Below, piece after piece: positions 1-7,240 of a stretch of 11,947 bases of DNA (its first letter is position 1; every line of letters begins with the position of its first letter). This stretch comes from Desulfobacteraceae bacterium UBA5623 (lineage in GTDB: Bacteria; Desulfobacterota; DSM-4660; Desulfatiglandales; Desulfatiglandaceae): NCBI GenBank assembly GCA_002424495.1, contig DIKH01000210.1:1-11947 (forward strand), written 5' to 3'. The position numbers and the translations under genes are program-made. A model generated the notes under the pieces. That model made no database searches. It was not told where the DNA came from and saw only the letters and a program-made list of their open reading frames with translations.

Positions 1-72
1 AAAATTATGCGCCATTTCAAAACAGACCCCCACCCCTGCCCGCTCGCACCCGGACTTTGAGAAGTTACGTTT
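1..72. other. Unassigned left edge of window
   Basis: This is downstream of the VWA gene stop. It is C-rich on the plus strand (ACCCCCACCCC type). No gene and no hairpin plus T-run is visible, so the end of the minus-strand transcript is not seen here. Confidence 0.3.
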
Positions 73-3000
73 TCACAACACCAGGGACTCTACCACCCTG
101 GGCAGGACTTCGGGCAGGGAATAGACGTCCTTGACGACTAGATAGCAGCCTGGGTCCCACATTTTTCTCAGATAGTCATCACCGGCAAGGTCTACTGTTA
201 TGCAAAAGGGGCGGATACCGGACTTTCTGGCCTCGGCCAGGGCCATCATGGTGTCGTGTAGTCCATAGTCCTTTGAACTCCGGTCCTCGCCGTAGTTTAT
301 GTCCTGCGGGAAACCGTCGCTTAGGAGCACCAGGAGCCTGTAATCGGATTCCACCTGATTGAGCTTTTTTACGGCATGCCGGATGGCAGGCCCCATGCGG
401 GTGCCCTTTTGGGGTTGAATCCCGCAGATCCGGCTTTTTATCCCCTCGCAATAGTGGTCGTCAAAGTCCTTGATCACATAAAAGTCCACCTGCTCCCTGC
501 CGTATCCTGAAAAACCGAATATGGCGTAATCGTCGCCCAGGGACTGTAAGGCCTCGGTTATCACTACCAGTCCCTCGATTTCCACGTCTATAATCTTCTT
601 TTTCTGTGGATCCATTACGGCAGTTGGGCCTTGCAATGCCTTTTCGCATGGTTGCCGGGGGCTATTACCATGGGGATTGACCAGGGTTACCAGCCGGTCA
701 GTGGAGGCGCTCATGTCCACCAAGAGGACCGTGGAGATTCGCCTTACCTTTTTTTCCATGCGGGTGAATATCCGGCCGGAGGGTGAATTGCCTGCCTTGC
801 GGTCCACCACCGACTGAATCATGGCGTTGAAATCAATTTCCGATCCCCATTCCACCCTGCGGACAATATCCAGGACCTCTGGACGAATCCGCTGAAACTG
901 TTTTTTTACACTCAGAATCAGGTCGCTGTAATTGTCGTAGATCTTGTCGAAAAGCCCCAGGTCGTTTTCCGGGACCGGCTTCTCCCACAGGGCGCACCAC
1001 TTGCGGCGATAGGCCCTTTTTTTGTAATCCCATTCGTCATAGTAGAAAGGGCCTTCGCTGCTGACGTGCCTAAGCGGGGAAACAGCAGACGTGCGTTTGT
1101 TCCCTGTCCAGTCTTCTTTGGGGCTATCTATGGCGTCAACGGGCGCAAGCGCGTCTATATCGCTTAAAAAAAATCTTTCTCCCGCCACGTCTTTTTCCGG
1201 CTCCTGAAAAAGCTTCGGGTCTTTCATCTTCTCCAGCAGTCTTTTGATGTCCTGTTCGTTCATGGTATGGATTGCTTCGTCAGTCCCGGTTTCATTTCCA
1301 TCAATGTCTTCCAGTCTGCCCTCGGCTCTGTTGCCGCCGGCAAAAAAATCCAGAATGGGCCTTTCATGGAAAGGCATAGGCGCAATGGGGACATAAATAC
1401 CTTCCTCAGCCAGACGACTGAAGGAGTCGTAAAGCTCCGCCGCCTTTTGAAAGCTGTCCCAAACACCTTGGGCGTTTTCAAAAAAACCGTCCATGGCCTC
1501 TTGCAGCCTGTTGGTCCAATCCTGCATCCCCTGGGATATCCATTTCTCATAAGGATAACCCTGCGAAAGCCGCAGCAATATCTCCAATGCCTCAGCCAGA
1601 GGATCGCCGCTGGGAAATGGCCTGCGATCCATACAAGCGGCCACGGTCTGATCAATTTCAGGTCTTAGTCCACGGTACTCGCGTCTTAGCAGATAGTCTA
1701 TCCGGCCGTCCTCTATGATGAAAAAGATGTCTCTGGCCAGGAGGTTCAATGGAAAGGCTTCAAGCAGGGAGGCGATTTTCCCGAATGAGGGGCCAAAGGT
1801 ATTGAACGTGATATATCCGGCCTGATGGGCGATGCTCACCTTGTATAACCCCAGATTACCCTTCCTGTCCGGCTCTTCGGCAATAAAGGCGGGGAGAGAA
1901 ATTGTTTTGCTGTCCATGGCCGGGCCGCGGCGTCTGGTTGCCCTTTCTCCCCCGGCCTTGCCCCGGCGTTGTTTTAGTATCAACTGCCTGCCGGATAACG
2001 CATGGGCAAATATGGAAAGGGCCTGTTTATGTCTTTCCAGTAAAACAGTCTCCTTCCATTTGATCAACTCGGACCGTGATTCCCCGGAATTCAGGGAAAA
2101 ATAGGCGATTCCCGCTTCTTCGCTCTCTGCGAGGATCACAAGCCCTTTTTCAATCCAATGGGAGAGAAAGAGATCTGGAATTTCGTTCAGTACATATCCA
2201 ATGCCCTTGAAATAGGCCCTGGATGCTGCGAGAGACACCTTGCCAATGGCCGATTCACTCTCCATCACCTTTTCCTGTATCGGGAAAAAAAGGGGGCGGA
2301 GTGAGGATACGATATCGGAGAAAATGTCGTTAATATTCTCCGGCCTTTCAGCGGCCAGCTTCAGGGAGACGTCCAGCACCTGTTCGCGCAGGTTAGGATT
2401 GATTGATGCCAGGTCAACAGGACATCTTTGATAGAAATCCATTGCCCGGTTCAGGTTCGCGTCTACTAAACGAGAGGTCAAGGAAAGAAATTTGATGATT
2501 TCGATATTATAAAGGGAACTTATGTCTTCGGAAGGTTCTGAAAAATAGCTCAGGGCAAGATCCGGGGAAATGGCCGCAATCCTTACGCCAATGGTCCCCC
2601 AGGAAATCAGTTCCTTGAACGTGATCTTTTGGACTATGCGCGTGCTGGACTCGATAAAGGCGACAGCGGCGGCTTCGCGGCCTTTGCCGGTTGCCAGGAT
2701 TTGTCTTACTTTTTCGGCCCATTGCCGGAGGTGAAAGGCCCTGTCGGCGCTGACAAATGCAGGGGTTGCAAGGAAAAAGGACAGGCTTGTTTCAGGGGAA
2801 AATGAGGCAATGGCCAGAATGTGCTCCACCCAGCCGGCGATGAAATGAAAAGAACCTCTTTTGATCAGCTCGGGACTGGTTTCAAAATAGGCCAGACAAA
2901 GTTCGATGGAATCGTCGTGGTTTTTAAGTATTCCCCGGCCAATGTTGGCCCAATTATTGAATTCCCCTTTGGAAAGAGCCAGCGCCCACGGGGCAGCACC

Positions 3001-3312
3001 CAAAAAGGCGAAGGCGCATTGCCTGGAGACCTTCCAAAAATCCTCGGTCTGCCTGAGGAGATTTGGGAGCGTGACCTGGTTTGGCCATCGGTCCCGAGAC
3101 AGCGCCCCCCCCTTTTTGGTGTGTGGGGCAAGCATGGCTTTGTCCAGAGACAATAAATCGTCCTTAAAGGCATTGCAGATACAATCGGTTTCTCGTAGAA
3201 AATCTCGAAGGGCTTGGGCTGTGAGGCAGGATGTTTCGTCGGAATGCTCTGTTTCCCATTTCTTAGAGACATCCTGCAATGTTTCGTATTCCGAGCTGAT
3301 AAAGTACGTCAT
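73..3312 (-). CDS. Giant CbbO/NorD-type VWA domain protein with N-terminal helical repeats
   Basis: This 1079-residue protein has a C-terminal third (about 815-1079) matching the CbbO/NorD family. The pre-VWA stretch WGSEIDFNAMI (822-832) and FTRMEKKVR lead into a von Willebrand A domain. That domain has a complete MIDAS: DMSAS at 866-870, GTRMG around T971, and LLSDG with D999. Residues about 115-440 look like degenerate helical repeats of 35-45 residues, recurring as a hydrophobic helix followed by SPE/SPD-x-(S/A)L-(S/A)-(Y/F)F. A basic linker (about 447-463), a middle region (475-640) and an acidic low-complexity part (660-740) follow. No signal peptide or membrane segment is seen, so it is probably cytosolic. 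In characterised systems the VWA partner binds the CbbQ/NorQ hexamer and recruits the client protein. The start is ATG at 3312, ten bases after the ATPase stop, with a weak AAGG upstream. The family call is firm; the client is unknown. Confidence 0.9.
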   Translation of the reverse strand: MTYFISSEYETLQDVSKKWETEHSDETSCLTAQALRDFLRETDCICNAFKDDLLSLDKAMLAPHTKKGGALSRDRWPNQVTLPNLLRQTEDFWKVSRQCAFAFLGAAPWALALSKGEFNNWANIGRGILKNHDDSIELCLAYFETSPELIKRGSFHFIAGWVEHILAIASFSPETSLSFFLATPAFVSADRAFHLRQWAEKVRQILATGKGREAAAVAFIESSTRIVQKITFKELISWGTIGVRIAAISPDLALSYFSEPSEDISSLYNIEIIKFLSLTSRLVDANLNRAMDFYQRCPVDLASINPNLREQVLDVSLKLAAERPENINDIFSDIVSSLRPLFFPIQEKVMESESAIGKVSLAASRAYFKGIGYVLNEIPDLFLSHWIEKGLVILAESEEAGIAYFSLNSGESRSELIKWKETVLLERHKQALSIFAHALSGRQLILKQRRGKAGGERATRRRGPAMDSKTISLPAFIAEEPDRKGNLGLYKVSIAHQAGYITFNTFGPSFGKIASLLEAFPLNLLARDIFFIIEDGRIDYLLRREYRGLRPEIDQTVAACMDRRPFPSGDPLAEALEILLRLSQGYPYEKWISQGMQDWTNRLQEAMDGFFENAQGVWDSFQKAAELYDSFSRLAEEGIYVPIAPMPFHERPILDFFAGGNRAEGRLEDIDGNETGTDEAIHTMNEQDIKRLLEKMKDPKLFQEPEKDVAGERFFLSDIDALAPVDAIDSPKEDWTGNKRTSAVSPLRHVSSEGPFYYDEWDYKKRAYRRKWCALWEKPVPENDLGLFDKIYDNYSDLILSVKKQFQRIRPEVLDIVRRVEWGSEIDFNAMIQSVVDRKAGNSPSGRIFTRMEKKVRRISTVLLVDMSASTDRLVTLVNPHGNSPRQPCEKALQGPTAVMDPQKKKIIDVEIEGLVVITEALQSLGDDYAIFGFSGYGREQVDFYVIKDFDDHYCEGIKSRICGIQPQKGTRMGPAIRHAVKKLNQVESDYRLLVLLSDGFPQDINYGEDRSSKDYGLHDTMMALAEARKSGIRPFCITVDLAGDDYLRKMWDPGCYLVVKDVYSLPEVLPRVVESLVL

Positions 3313-3322
3313 TTTGGGGACC

Positions 3323-4180
3323 TTAGGGAAAAACCGCCGCCACTACCTCATTCACTGCCCGTTGAACCTCTTTTTCATCGGTCAGCAGGGATGTAATGGC
3401 CACATCGCAGGCCCTTCTGGCTGGTATTCCTTTCTGGATCAAACGGCCTGCGTAAATCAGCAGGCGTGTACTGGCCCCCTCTCCAAGGGCATGGCCCTTG
3501 AGGTGCCTTATTTTTTCCCCCAGTTTGGCCAGATCATAGGCGATCTCCTGGGTGGTTTGGCTCTCGTGCCGGATGATCTGCGCTTCCTGGTCCCGCGAAG
3601 GGTAATCAAAATCCAGGGCCACGAACCTTTGTTTGGTGCTTTGTTTCAGGTCTTTGATAAGGCTCTGGTAACCGGGATTATAGGATATGACCAGAAAAAA
3701 ATTCGGGTGCGCCTCCAGCACCGTGCCCTTTTTATCTATGGGTAGAACTCGCCTGTGATCAGACAGGGGGTGGATGATCACCGTGGTGTCTTTTCTTGCC
3801 TCGACGATCTCGTCCAGATAGCAGATGGCCCCGGTCTTGACCGCTTTGGTCAAAGGCCCGTCCAGCCAGATGGTCTCGTCGCCCTTCAACAGGTACTTGC
3901 CCACAAGGTCGGTGGTGGTCAAATCCTCGTGGCAGGCGATAGTGACAAGCGATATCCCTTGCGGTGCGTCTTCCCCTTCTTTCAAGCTCTTCTCACTACT
4001 CAAAAGAAAGGCCATGTATTCCACAAAACGGGTTTTGCCAGTACCGGTGGGGCCCTTTAAAAGGACTGGTATACCGGATTCGTAAGCGGCCCGGAATATG
4101 GTCACCTCATCCCGAATGGGGAGATAATAGGGCCTTTCCTTGATTTTATAGTCTTCTATATTGATTTCACGGACTTTCAT
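3323..4180 (-). CDS. MoxR-class AAA+ ATPase, CbbQ/NirQ/NorQ family
   Basis: This 285-residue protein is full length for CbbQ/NorQ ATPases. Visible motifs are Walker A GPTGTGKT (43-50), Walker B AICYLDEI (118-125, D123/E124), sensor 1 SYNPG (N168), a TKQRF arginine-finger candidate (R185), and a sensor-2-like STRLLIYAGRLI (237-248) inside a CbbQ_C-type lid. Family members form hexamers that use ATP to remodel a client: CbbQ reactivates inhibited Rubisco, and NorQ helps install the non-heme iron of nitric oxide reductase. They work with a CbbO/NorD VWA partner, which is the next gene here, ten bases downstream. The start is ATG at 4180, with CAGGG about seven bases before it. It lies 25 bases after the aminotransferase, so all three genes are probably cotranscribed. 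The substrate cannot be told from the sequence; no Rubisco or NOR gene is present. Confidence 0.93.
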   Translation of the reverse strand: MKVREINIEDYKIKERPYYLPIRDEVTIFRAAYESGIPVLLKGPTGTGKTRFVEYMAFLLSSEKSLKEGEDAPQGISLVTIACHEDLTTTDLVGKYLLKGDETIWLDGPLTKAVKTGAICYLDEIVEARKDTTVIIHPLSDHRRVLPIDKKGTVLEAHPNFFLVISYNPGYQSLIKDLKQSTKQRFVALDFDYPSRDQEAQIIRHESQTTQEIAYDLAKLGEKIRHLKGHALGEGASTRLLIYAGRLIQKGIPARRACDVAITSLLTDEKEVQRAVNEVVAAVFP

Positions 4181-4205
4181 TTATGACCCTGCCTATCTAT
4201 GGACT

Positions 4206-5519
4206 TTAAGAGCCCTCCAGATCTCTGACCCCCTGGAGCACGATATCAAAGAGTTCCTGGACATCTGCCTTGGCAAGGCATGAAAATGCGACCCTGAGGT
4301 CTGTCTGTCCCAGGGCGATCAGGCCAACCCCGTACTTGTTCAGCAGATGGACCCTTAAGGGTTCCGCCTCGACGGTCTTTAATTTCAGGCACATGAAGTA
4401 ACCGGAGTTGAAAGGATAGGGCTCCCATGCCTGTTTATACATTGGGTTTGAAAGGACCCTGCGGACCTCGCTTGCCCGATTCTTTAGTATCTCGAATTTT
4501 TCCTGCTTTTCAGCCTCATAGTTTTTGGATTGCATGGATCTCAGGACCAATTCCTGGCTCAAACGAGAGGCATTGGAGATTGTGCCCCTGACCGAGCCCG
4601 CGGTCTTTTTCTCAAGGGCCTCGTAGGCCTTTTTGGTATCAGAGCCAAAGGTTGCACCGTAGGTGATAAAACCCACCCTAAGCCCCCATACGAAATTTTC
4701 CTTGGTAGCCCCGTCAAGCTTTATTGCCAAAAGCCTCGGGTCTTGCCCCAGAAGCCTTGTAAAAATTGATTCCTTGCCGGCGTTGTCGTCAAAAAAAAGT
4801 CCGAAATATGCGTCGTCCGTGATCGCAAGCACATTGGTTCCTGCATGAGCAACGGCGATCAGCACCCGCGCGATATCATCCGCCTCTTTGGACGATGGGG
4901 TGTAGCCGGTGGGATTATTGGGAAAGTTAAGCAGTACGATGACCTTGTCTTTATCCTTGGCCTCCGATTCAATTGTCTTTTTCAGCCCCTCCACATTGAA
5001 TCCGCCCTGGTCATTAAAGAGCGGGTAGTTGACAACGCGGGCCGCCCGTCTGACAGAAAATATCATGTTGTAGTTGCCCCACATTTTATCAGGCAGGATA
5101 ATAACATCGTCCGGGTCCACCCACACGTCCGAAACCACACAGAGTCCGTGTGTAATCGCATTGGTTACGACCGGCAGGCTGATCTCTTTTCCCCGCAGAG
5201 ATGGATTCTTGTCAAACATGGAATCCTGCCAGGCCTTACGAAGGGGCATTATGCCGAAAGACGGGGCATAGGTCAGTGCCTCTTCAGGTGTGACTCCTGC
5301 TATGTTTTCCATGATAGAGGGAAAATACATAGTTTTCCCCTTTTCAGTGGCCATGCCTATGGTCGCATTAAATTTGTAGGCCTTTTCCTTGGCCTCAGCG
5401 CTCTGAGAAAGGATGCCTTTCGGAAAAAACAGCTGCTTTCCCACCCCTGAAAGCATCTGATAGACATGGGTGTTGGCCTTGATGATTGTTTGGTTAAGCT
5501 CTTCTGCAATTGGGTTCAT
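4206..5519 (-). CDS. PLP-dependent class I/II aminotransferase, AspC/TyrB-like
   Basis: This 437-residue fold-type I aminotransferase has NFPNNPTGY (198-206) with the cofactor-contacting Asn, TDDAYFG (234-240) with Asp/Tyr for the pyridine ring, a Schiff-base lysine candidate K273 in LDGATKENF, and the C-terminal substrate-carboxylate arginine R409 in LRVAF. The phrase NATIGMATEKGKT and the spacing of KENFVWGLRVG to the lysine resemble the aspartate/aromatic (AspC/TyrB) branch more than the alanine or histidinol-phosphate branches. The match is distant, so the amino donor is not assigned. It is probably a soluble homodimer. The ATG at 5519 is supported by GGAGGG eight bases upstream. It is the first gene of the operon that continues into the CbbQ-like ATPase and VWA protein, an unusual partner for that pair. 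Confidence 0.9.
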   Translation of the reverse strand: MNPIAEELNQTIIKANTHVYQMLSGVGKQLFFPKGILSQSAEAKEKAYKFNATIGMATEKGKTMYFPSIMENIAGVTPEEALTYAPSFGIMPLRKAWQDSMFDKNPSLRGKEISLPVVTNAITHGLCVVSDVWVDPDDVIILPDKMWGNYNMIFSVRRAARVVNYPLFNDQGGFNVEGLKKTIESEAKDKDKVIVLLNFPNNPTGYTPSSKEADDIARVLIAVAHAGTNVLAITDDAYFGLFFDDNAGKESIFTRLLGQDPRLLAIKLDGATKENFVWGLRVGFITYGATFGSDTKKAYEALEKKTAGSVRGTISNASRLSQELVLRSMQSKNYEAEKQEKFEILKNRASEVRRVLSNPMYKQAWEPYPFNSGYFMCLKLKTVEAEPLRVHLLNKYGVGLIALGQTDLRVAFSCLAKADVQELFDIVLQGVRDLEGS

Positions 5520-5527
5520 CTGTGGGA

Positions 5528-5533
5528 CCCTCC
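5528..5533 (-). promoter_or_regulatory. Ribosome binding site of the aminotransferase gene
   Basis: On the minus strand this reads GGAGGG, eight bases before the ATG at 5519. It is a strong Shine-Dalgarno and fixes the start. Confidence 0.75.
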
Positions 5534-5543
5534 GTTTTCAAGA

Positions 5544-5564
5544 TTCCTCTGCCGCAGGCAGGAA
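5544..5564. repeat. Hairpin-forming inverted repeat in the aminotransferase leader
   Basis: TTCC-TC-TGCC pairs with GGCAGGAA across a three-base loop: eight base pairs with a two-base bulge. It lies just upstream of the aminotransferase ribosome binding site. No T-run follows on either strand, so it is not a typical terminator. Any role is unknown. Confidence 0.4.
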
Positions 5565-5576
5565 AAATTTGGCTCA

Positions 5577-5589
5577 CTCCTTAAAGGAG
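5577..5589. repeat. 13-bp perfect palindrome, possible operator
   Basis: CTCCTTAAAGGAG is a perfect palindrome around a central A. It sits right where a transcript from the predicted minus-strand promoter (5598-5626) would begin, a usual position for a repressor site. It could also be chance. No start codon follows the embedded AAGGAG on either strand at suitable spacing. Confidence 0.35.
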
Positions 5590-5597
5590 AACCTTTC

Positions 5598-5626
5598 TCT
5601 ATCTCTTTGTCAGGCGGTTTTGTCAA
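5598..5626 (-). promoter_or_regulatory. Candidate sigma70-type promoter for the aminotransferase/ATPase/VWA operon
   Basis: The minus strand reads TTGACA (perfect -35, 5621-5626), a 17-base spacer, then GATAGA (5598-5603), which matches the -10 consensus only at its ATA core. Transcription would start near 5591 and give a leader of about 70 bases. The -35 and spacing are good but the -10 is weak. Confidence 0.4.
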
Positions 5627-5690
5627 GCAGAATTGGCGGCCTGGGCCGAAAAATGAACCCACATATCCTTTTGGGTTATTCCAATTTATC

Positions 5691-5720
5691 TTGACTTAAA
5701 AAGCCCCTTCTATCTATAAA
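5691..5720 (+). promoter_or_regulatory. Candidate sigma70-type promoter for the thiolase operon
   Basis: TTGACT (5691-5696), an 18-base spacer and TATAAA (5715-5720) each match five of six consensus bases. Transcription would start near 5727 and leave a leader of about 130 bases before the thiolase ATG. A short inverted repeat (TTGG/CCAA, 5671-5684) lies just upstream of the -35. Confidence 0.5.
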
Positions 5721-5842
5721 TCAAAAAGTTAAGCGAATGAAGGAAGGCTCACAAGATTTATCACTGCCTGATCTCAAGACAGGGCTACTTTTTCGAGTGA
5801 GCATTTACTGAATAACTAGATCATATTTTTTTGATTAATGAC

Positions 5843-5850
5843 AAGGAGGA
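5843..5850 (+). promoter_or_regulatory. Ribosome binding site that sets the thiolase start
   Basis: AAGGAGGA lies eight bases before the ATG at 5859. An in-frame ATG at 5838 lies upstream of this element and has no Shine-Dalgarno of its own, so 5859 is the better start. Confidence 0.8.
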
Positions 5851-5858
5851 GAAAATCT

Positions 5859-7220
5859 ATGTCAATAGGACCCCGGAAACTTGCACGAAAAAGGGCTGAT
5901 GTTTACAAAGACGCCAAGGTGACAAAATTTGGTGAGAGAAAACCCGATTTTTCCACCAGTGGAAGGAAGATCAAAAACCAGATCAGAGAACATCGGGAGG
6001 TCGTCATTGTCGAGGCGTGCAGGACCCCTTATGGAAGATTCGGCGGAGGGCTCAAGGGCCTTGATGCATCTGAATTGGGTGCCCTGGCGATCCAGGAGGT
6101 CCTGAGGAGGACAGAGGGTAAGGTCAGGCCCGAAGACGTTGATTATGTCATCATGGGCCAGGTTGTGACAGGAGGCTCCGGTCAGGTCCCGAGCAGGCAG
6201 GCCTCAATACTGGCGGGTCTGCCGGAATCAGTGCCTTCCATCACTGTCAACAAGGTCTGTTGCTCCGGGATCAAGACCATTGATCTGGCCTCCCAGATGA
6301 TTCAGCTGGGCAGGGCCGAGATCATTATCGCAGGCGGTCAGGAGAGCATGAGCAATGGCCCTTATGCTATAAAGGATATGAGGTGGGGGAACCGCATGAG
6401 TGTGCCCACGACCAATCTTTGGGATCTGACGGTCTATGATGGACTGTGGGACGCCTTTTATAACCGTCACATGGCCATTCATGGCTCTGAGGTCGCAGAC
6501 GAGTACGGCTTTACCCGCCAGGATCAAGATGAGTGGGCATATCATTCCCAGATGACCGCGGCAGAGGCGATAAAGGCAGGCCGCCTCGATGACGAGCTTT
6601 TCCCTGTCGAGGTCAAGGAAGGGAAAAAGGTCTTTGCCGTTGAAAAAGACGAGTTCCCCAGGCCGGACACTACAATGGAAGGGCTGGCAAAGCTTCCGCC
6701 GGTGTTTGGTCACAAGAGCGCTGTAACAGGTGAGCCGGGGGCGGTGACCGCGGGAAATGCCCCAGGGGTTAATGACGGAGGAGACGTGTGTCTGTTGATG
6801 TCAAGGCAGATGGCGGACAGTCTCGGAATCAAGCCGCTTTTTTCCATCATAGACTATGCAGAGGTCTCTCAGCCCACAAAGGATATCGCCACAGTGCCGG
6901 GGCTTTCCATAAAAAAGGTCCTTGATCAGAATGATATGACGCTCGATGATGTTGATCTGATTGAAATCAACGAGGCCTTTGCATCAGTGGCCATTGTCAG
7001 CGCCCGCTCCATCTTGGGAATGACAAAAGAGGATATGTTTAAAAGGGTTAACGTTAACGGTGGGGCAGTTGCCTATGGACATCCGATCGGTGCAACAGGC
7101 GCACGGATTGTCATGACCCTGGCCTATGAGTTAAGGAGGAGGGGCGGCGGCATAGGCGTGTGCGGCATATGCTCTGGCCACGCCCAGGGCGATGCAATGC
7201 TGATTAAGGTCGAGCCGTAG
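5859..7220 (+). CDS. Thiolase family protein (acetyl-CoA C-acyltransferase type)
   Basis: This 453-residue protein should join or split acyl-CoA and acetyl-CoA by Claisen chemistry. The acylated cysteine is C134 in NKVCCSG, N371 lies in NEAFA, H408 in GGAVAYGHPIGATGAR, and the second catalytic cysteine is C438 in GICSGHAQGDA. All four catalytic positions are present. Several surrounding loops differ from textbook thiolases: CCSG instead of CGSG, MAIHGSEVA where MGxTAExVA is usual, and CSGHAQGDA where CIGGGMGVA is usual. About 45 residues, rich in Lys and Arg, precede the normal start of the fold (REVVIVEACRTPYGRFGG). There is no internal Met to shorten it, and the strong ribosome binding site supports this start. 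The crotonase follows 20 bases later, so a role in acetoacetyl-CoA / 3-ketoacyl-CoA metabolism is likely. Exact chain length and direction are not known. Confidence 0.9.
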   Translation: MSIGPRKLARKRADVYKDAKVTKFGERKPDFSTSGRKIKNQIREHREVVIVEACRTPYGRFGGGLKGLDASELGALAIQEVLRRTEGKVRPEDVDYVIMGQVVTGGSGQVPSRQASILAGLPESVPSITVNKVCCSGIKTIDLASQMIQLGRAEIIIAGGQESMSNGPYAIKDMRWGNRMSVPTTNLWDLTVYDGLWDAFYNRHMAIHGSEVADEYGFTRQDQDEWAYHSQMTAAEAIKAGRLDDELFPVEVKEGKKVFAVEKDEFPRPDTTMEGLAKLPPVFGHKSAVTGEPGAVTAGNAPGVNDGGDVCLLMSRQMADSLGIKPLFSIIDYAEVSQPTKDIATVPGLSIKKVLDQNDMTLDDVDLIEINEAFASVAIVSARSILGMTKEDMFKRVNVNGGAVAYGHPIGATGARIVMTLAYELRRRGGGIGVCGICSGHAQGDAMLIKVEP

Positions 7221-7240
7221 ATGACCCGAGGAGAAGATTC

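Noticed and set aside
2906..3745. 279-codon plus-strand open frame across the ATPase/VWA junction
   Set aside because: It lies opposite two genes with complete family motifs, has no recognisable domain, and is explained as an antisense shadow.
4845..5450. 201-codon plus-strand open frame opposite the aminotransferase
   Set aside because: It is fully antisense to a well-supported gene, with no family features and no suitable ribosome binding site.
5671..5684. TTGG/CCAA inverted repeat upstream of the thiolase -35
   Set aside because: Only four pairs around a six-base spacer; expected by chance in an AT-rich intergenic stretch, so not listed as an operator.
5838..5858. Upstream ATG that would lengthen the thiolase by seven residues
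   Set aside because: The strong AAGGAGGA lies downstream of this ATG and is correctly spaced for 5859.
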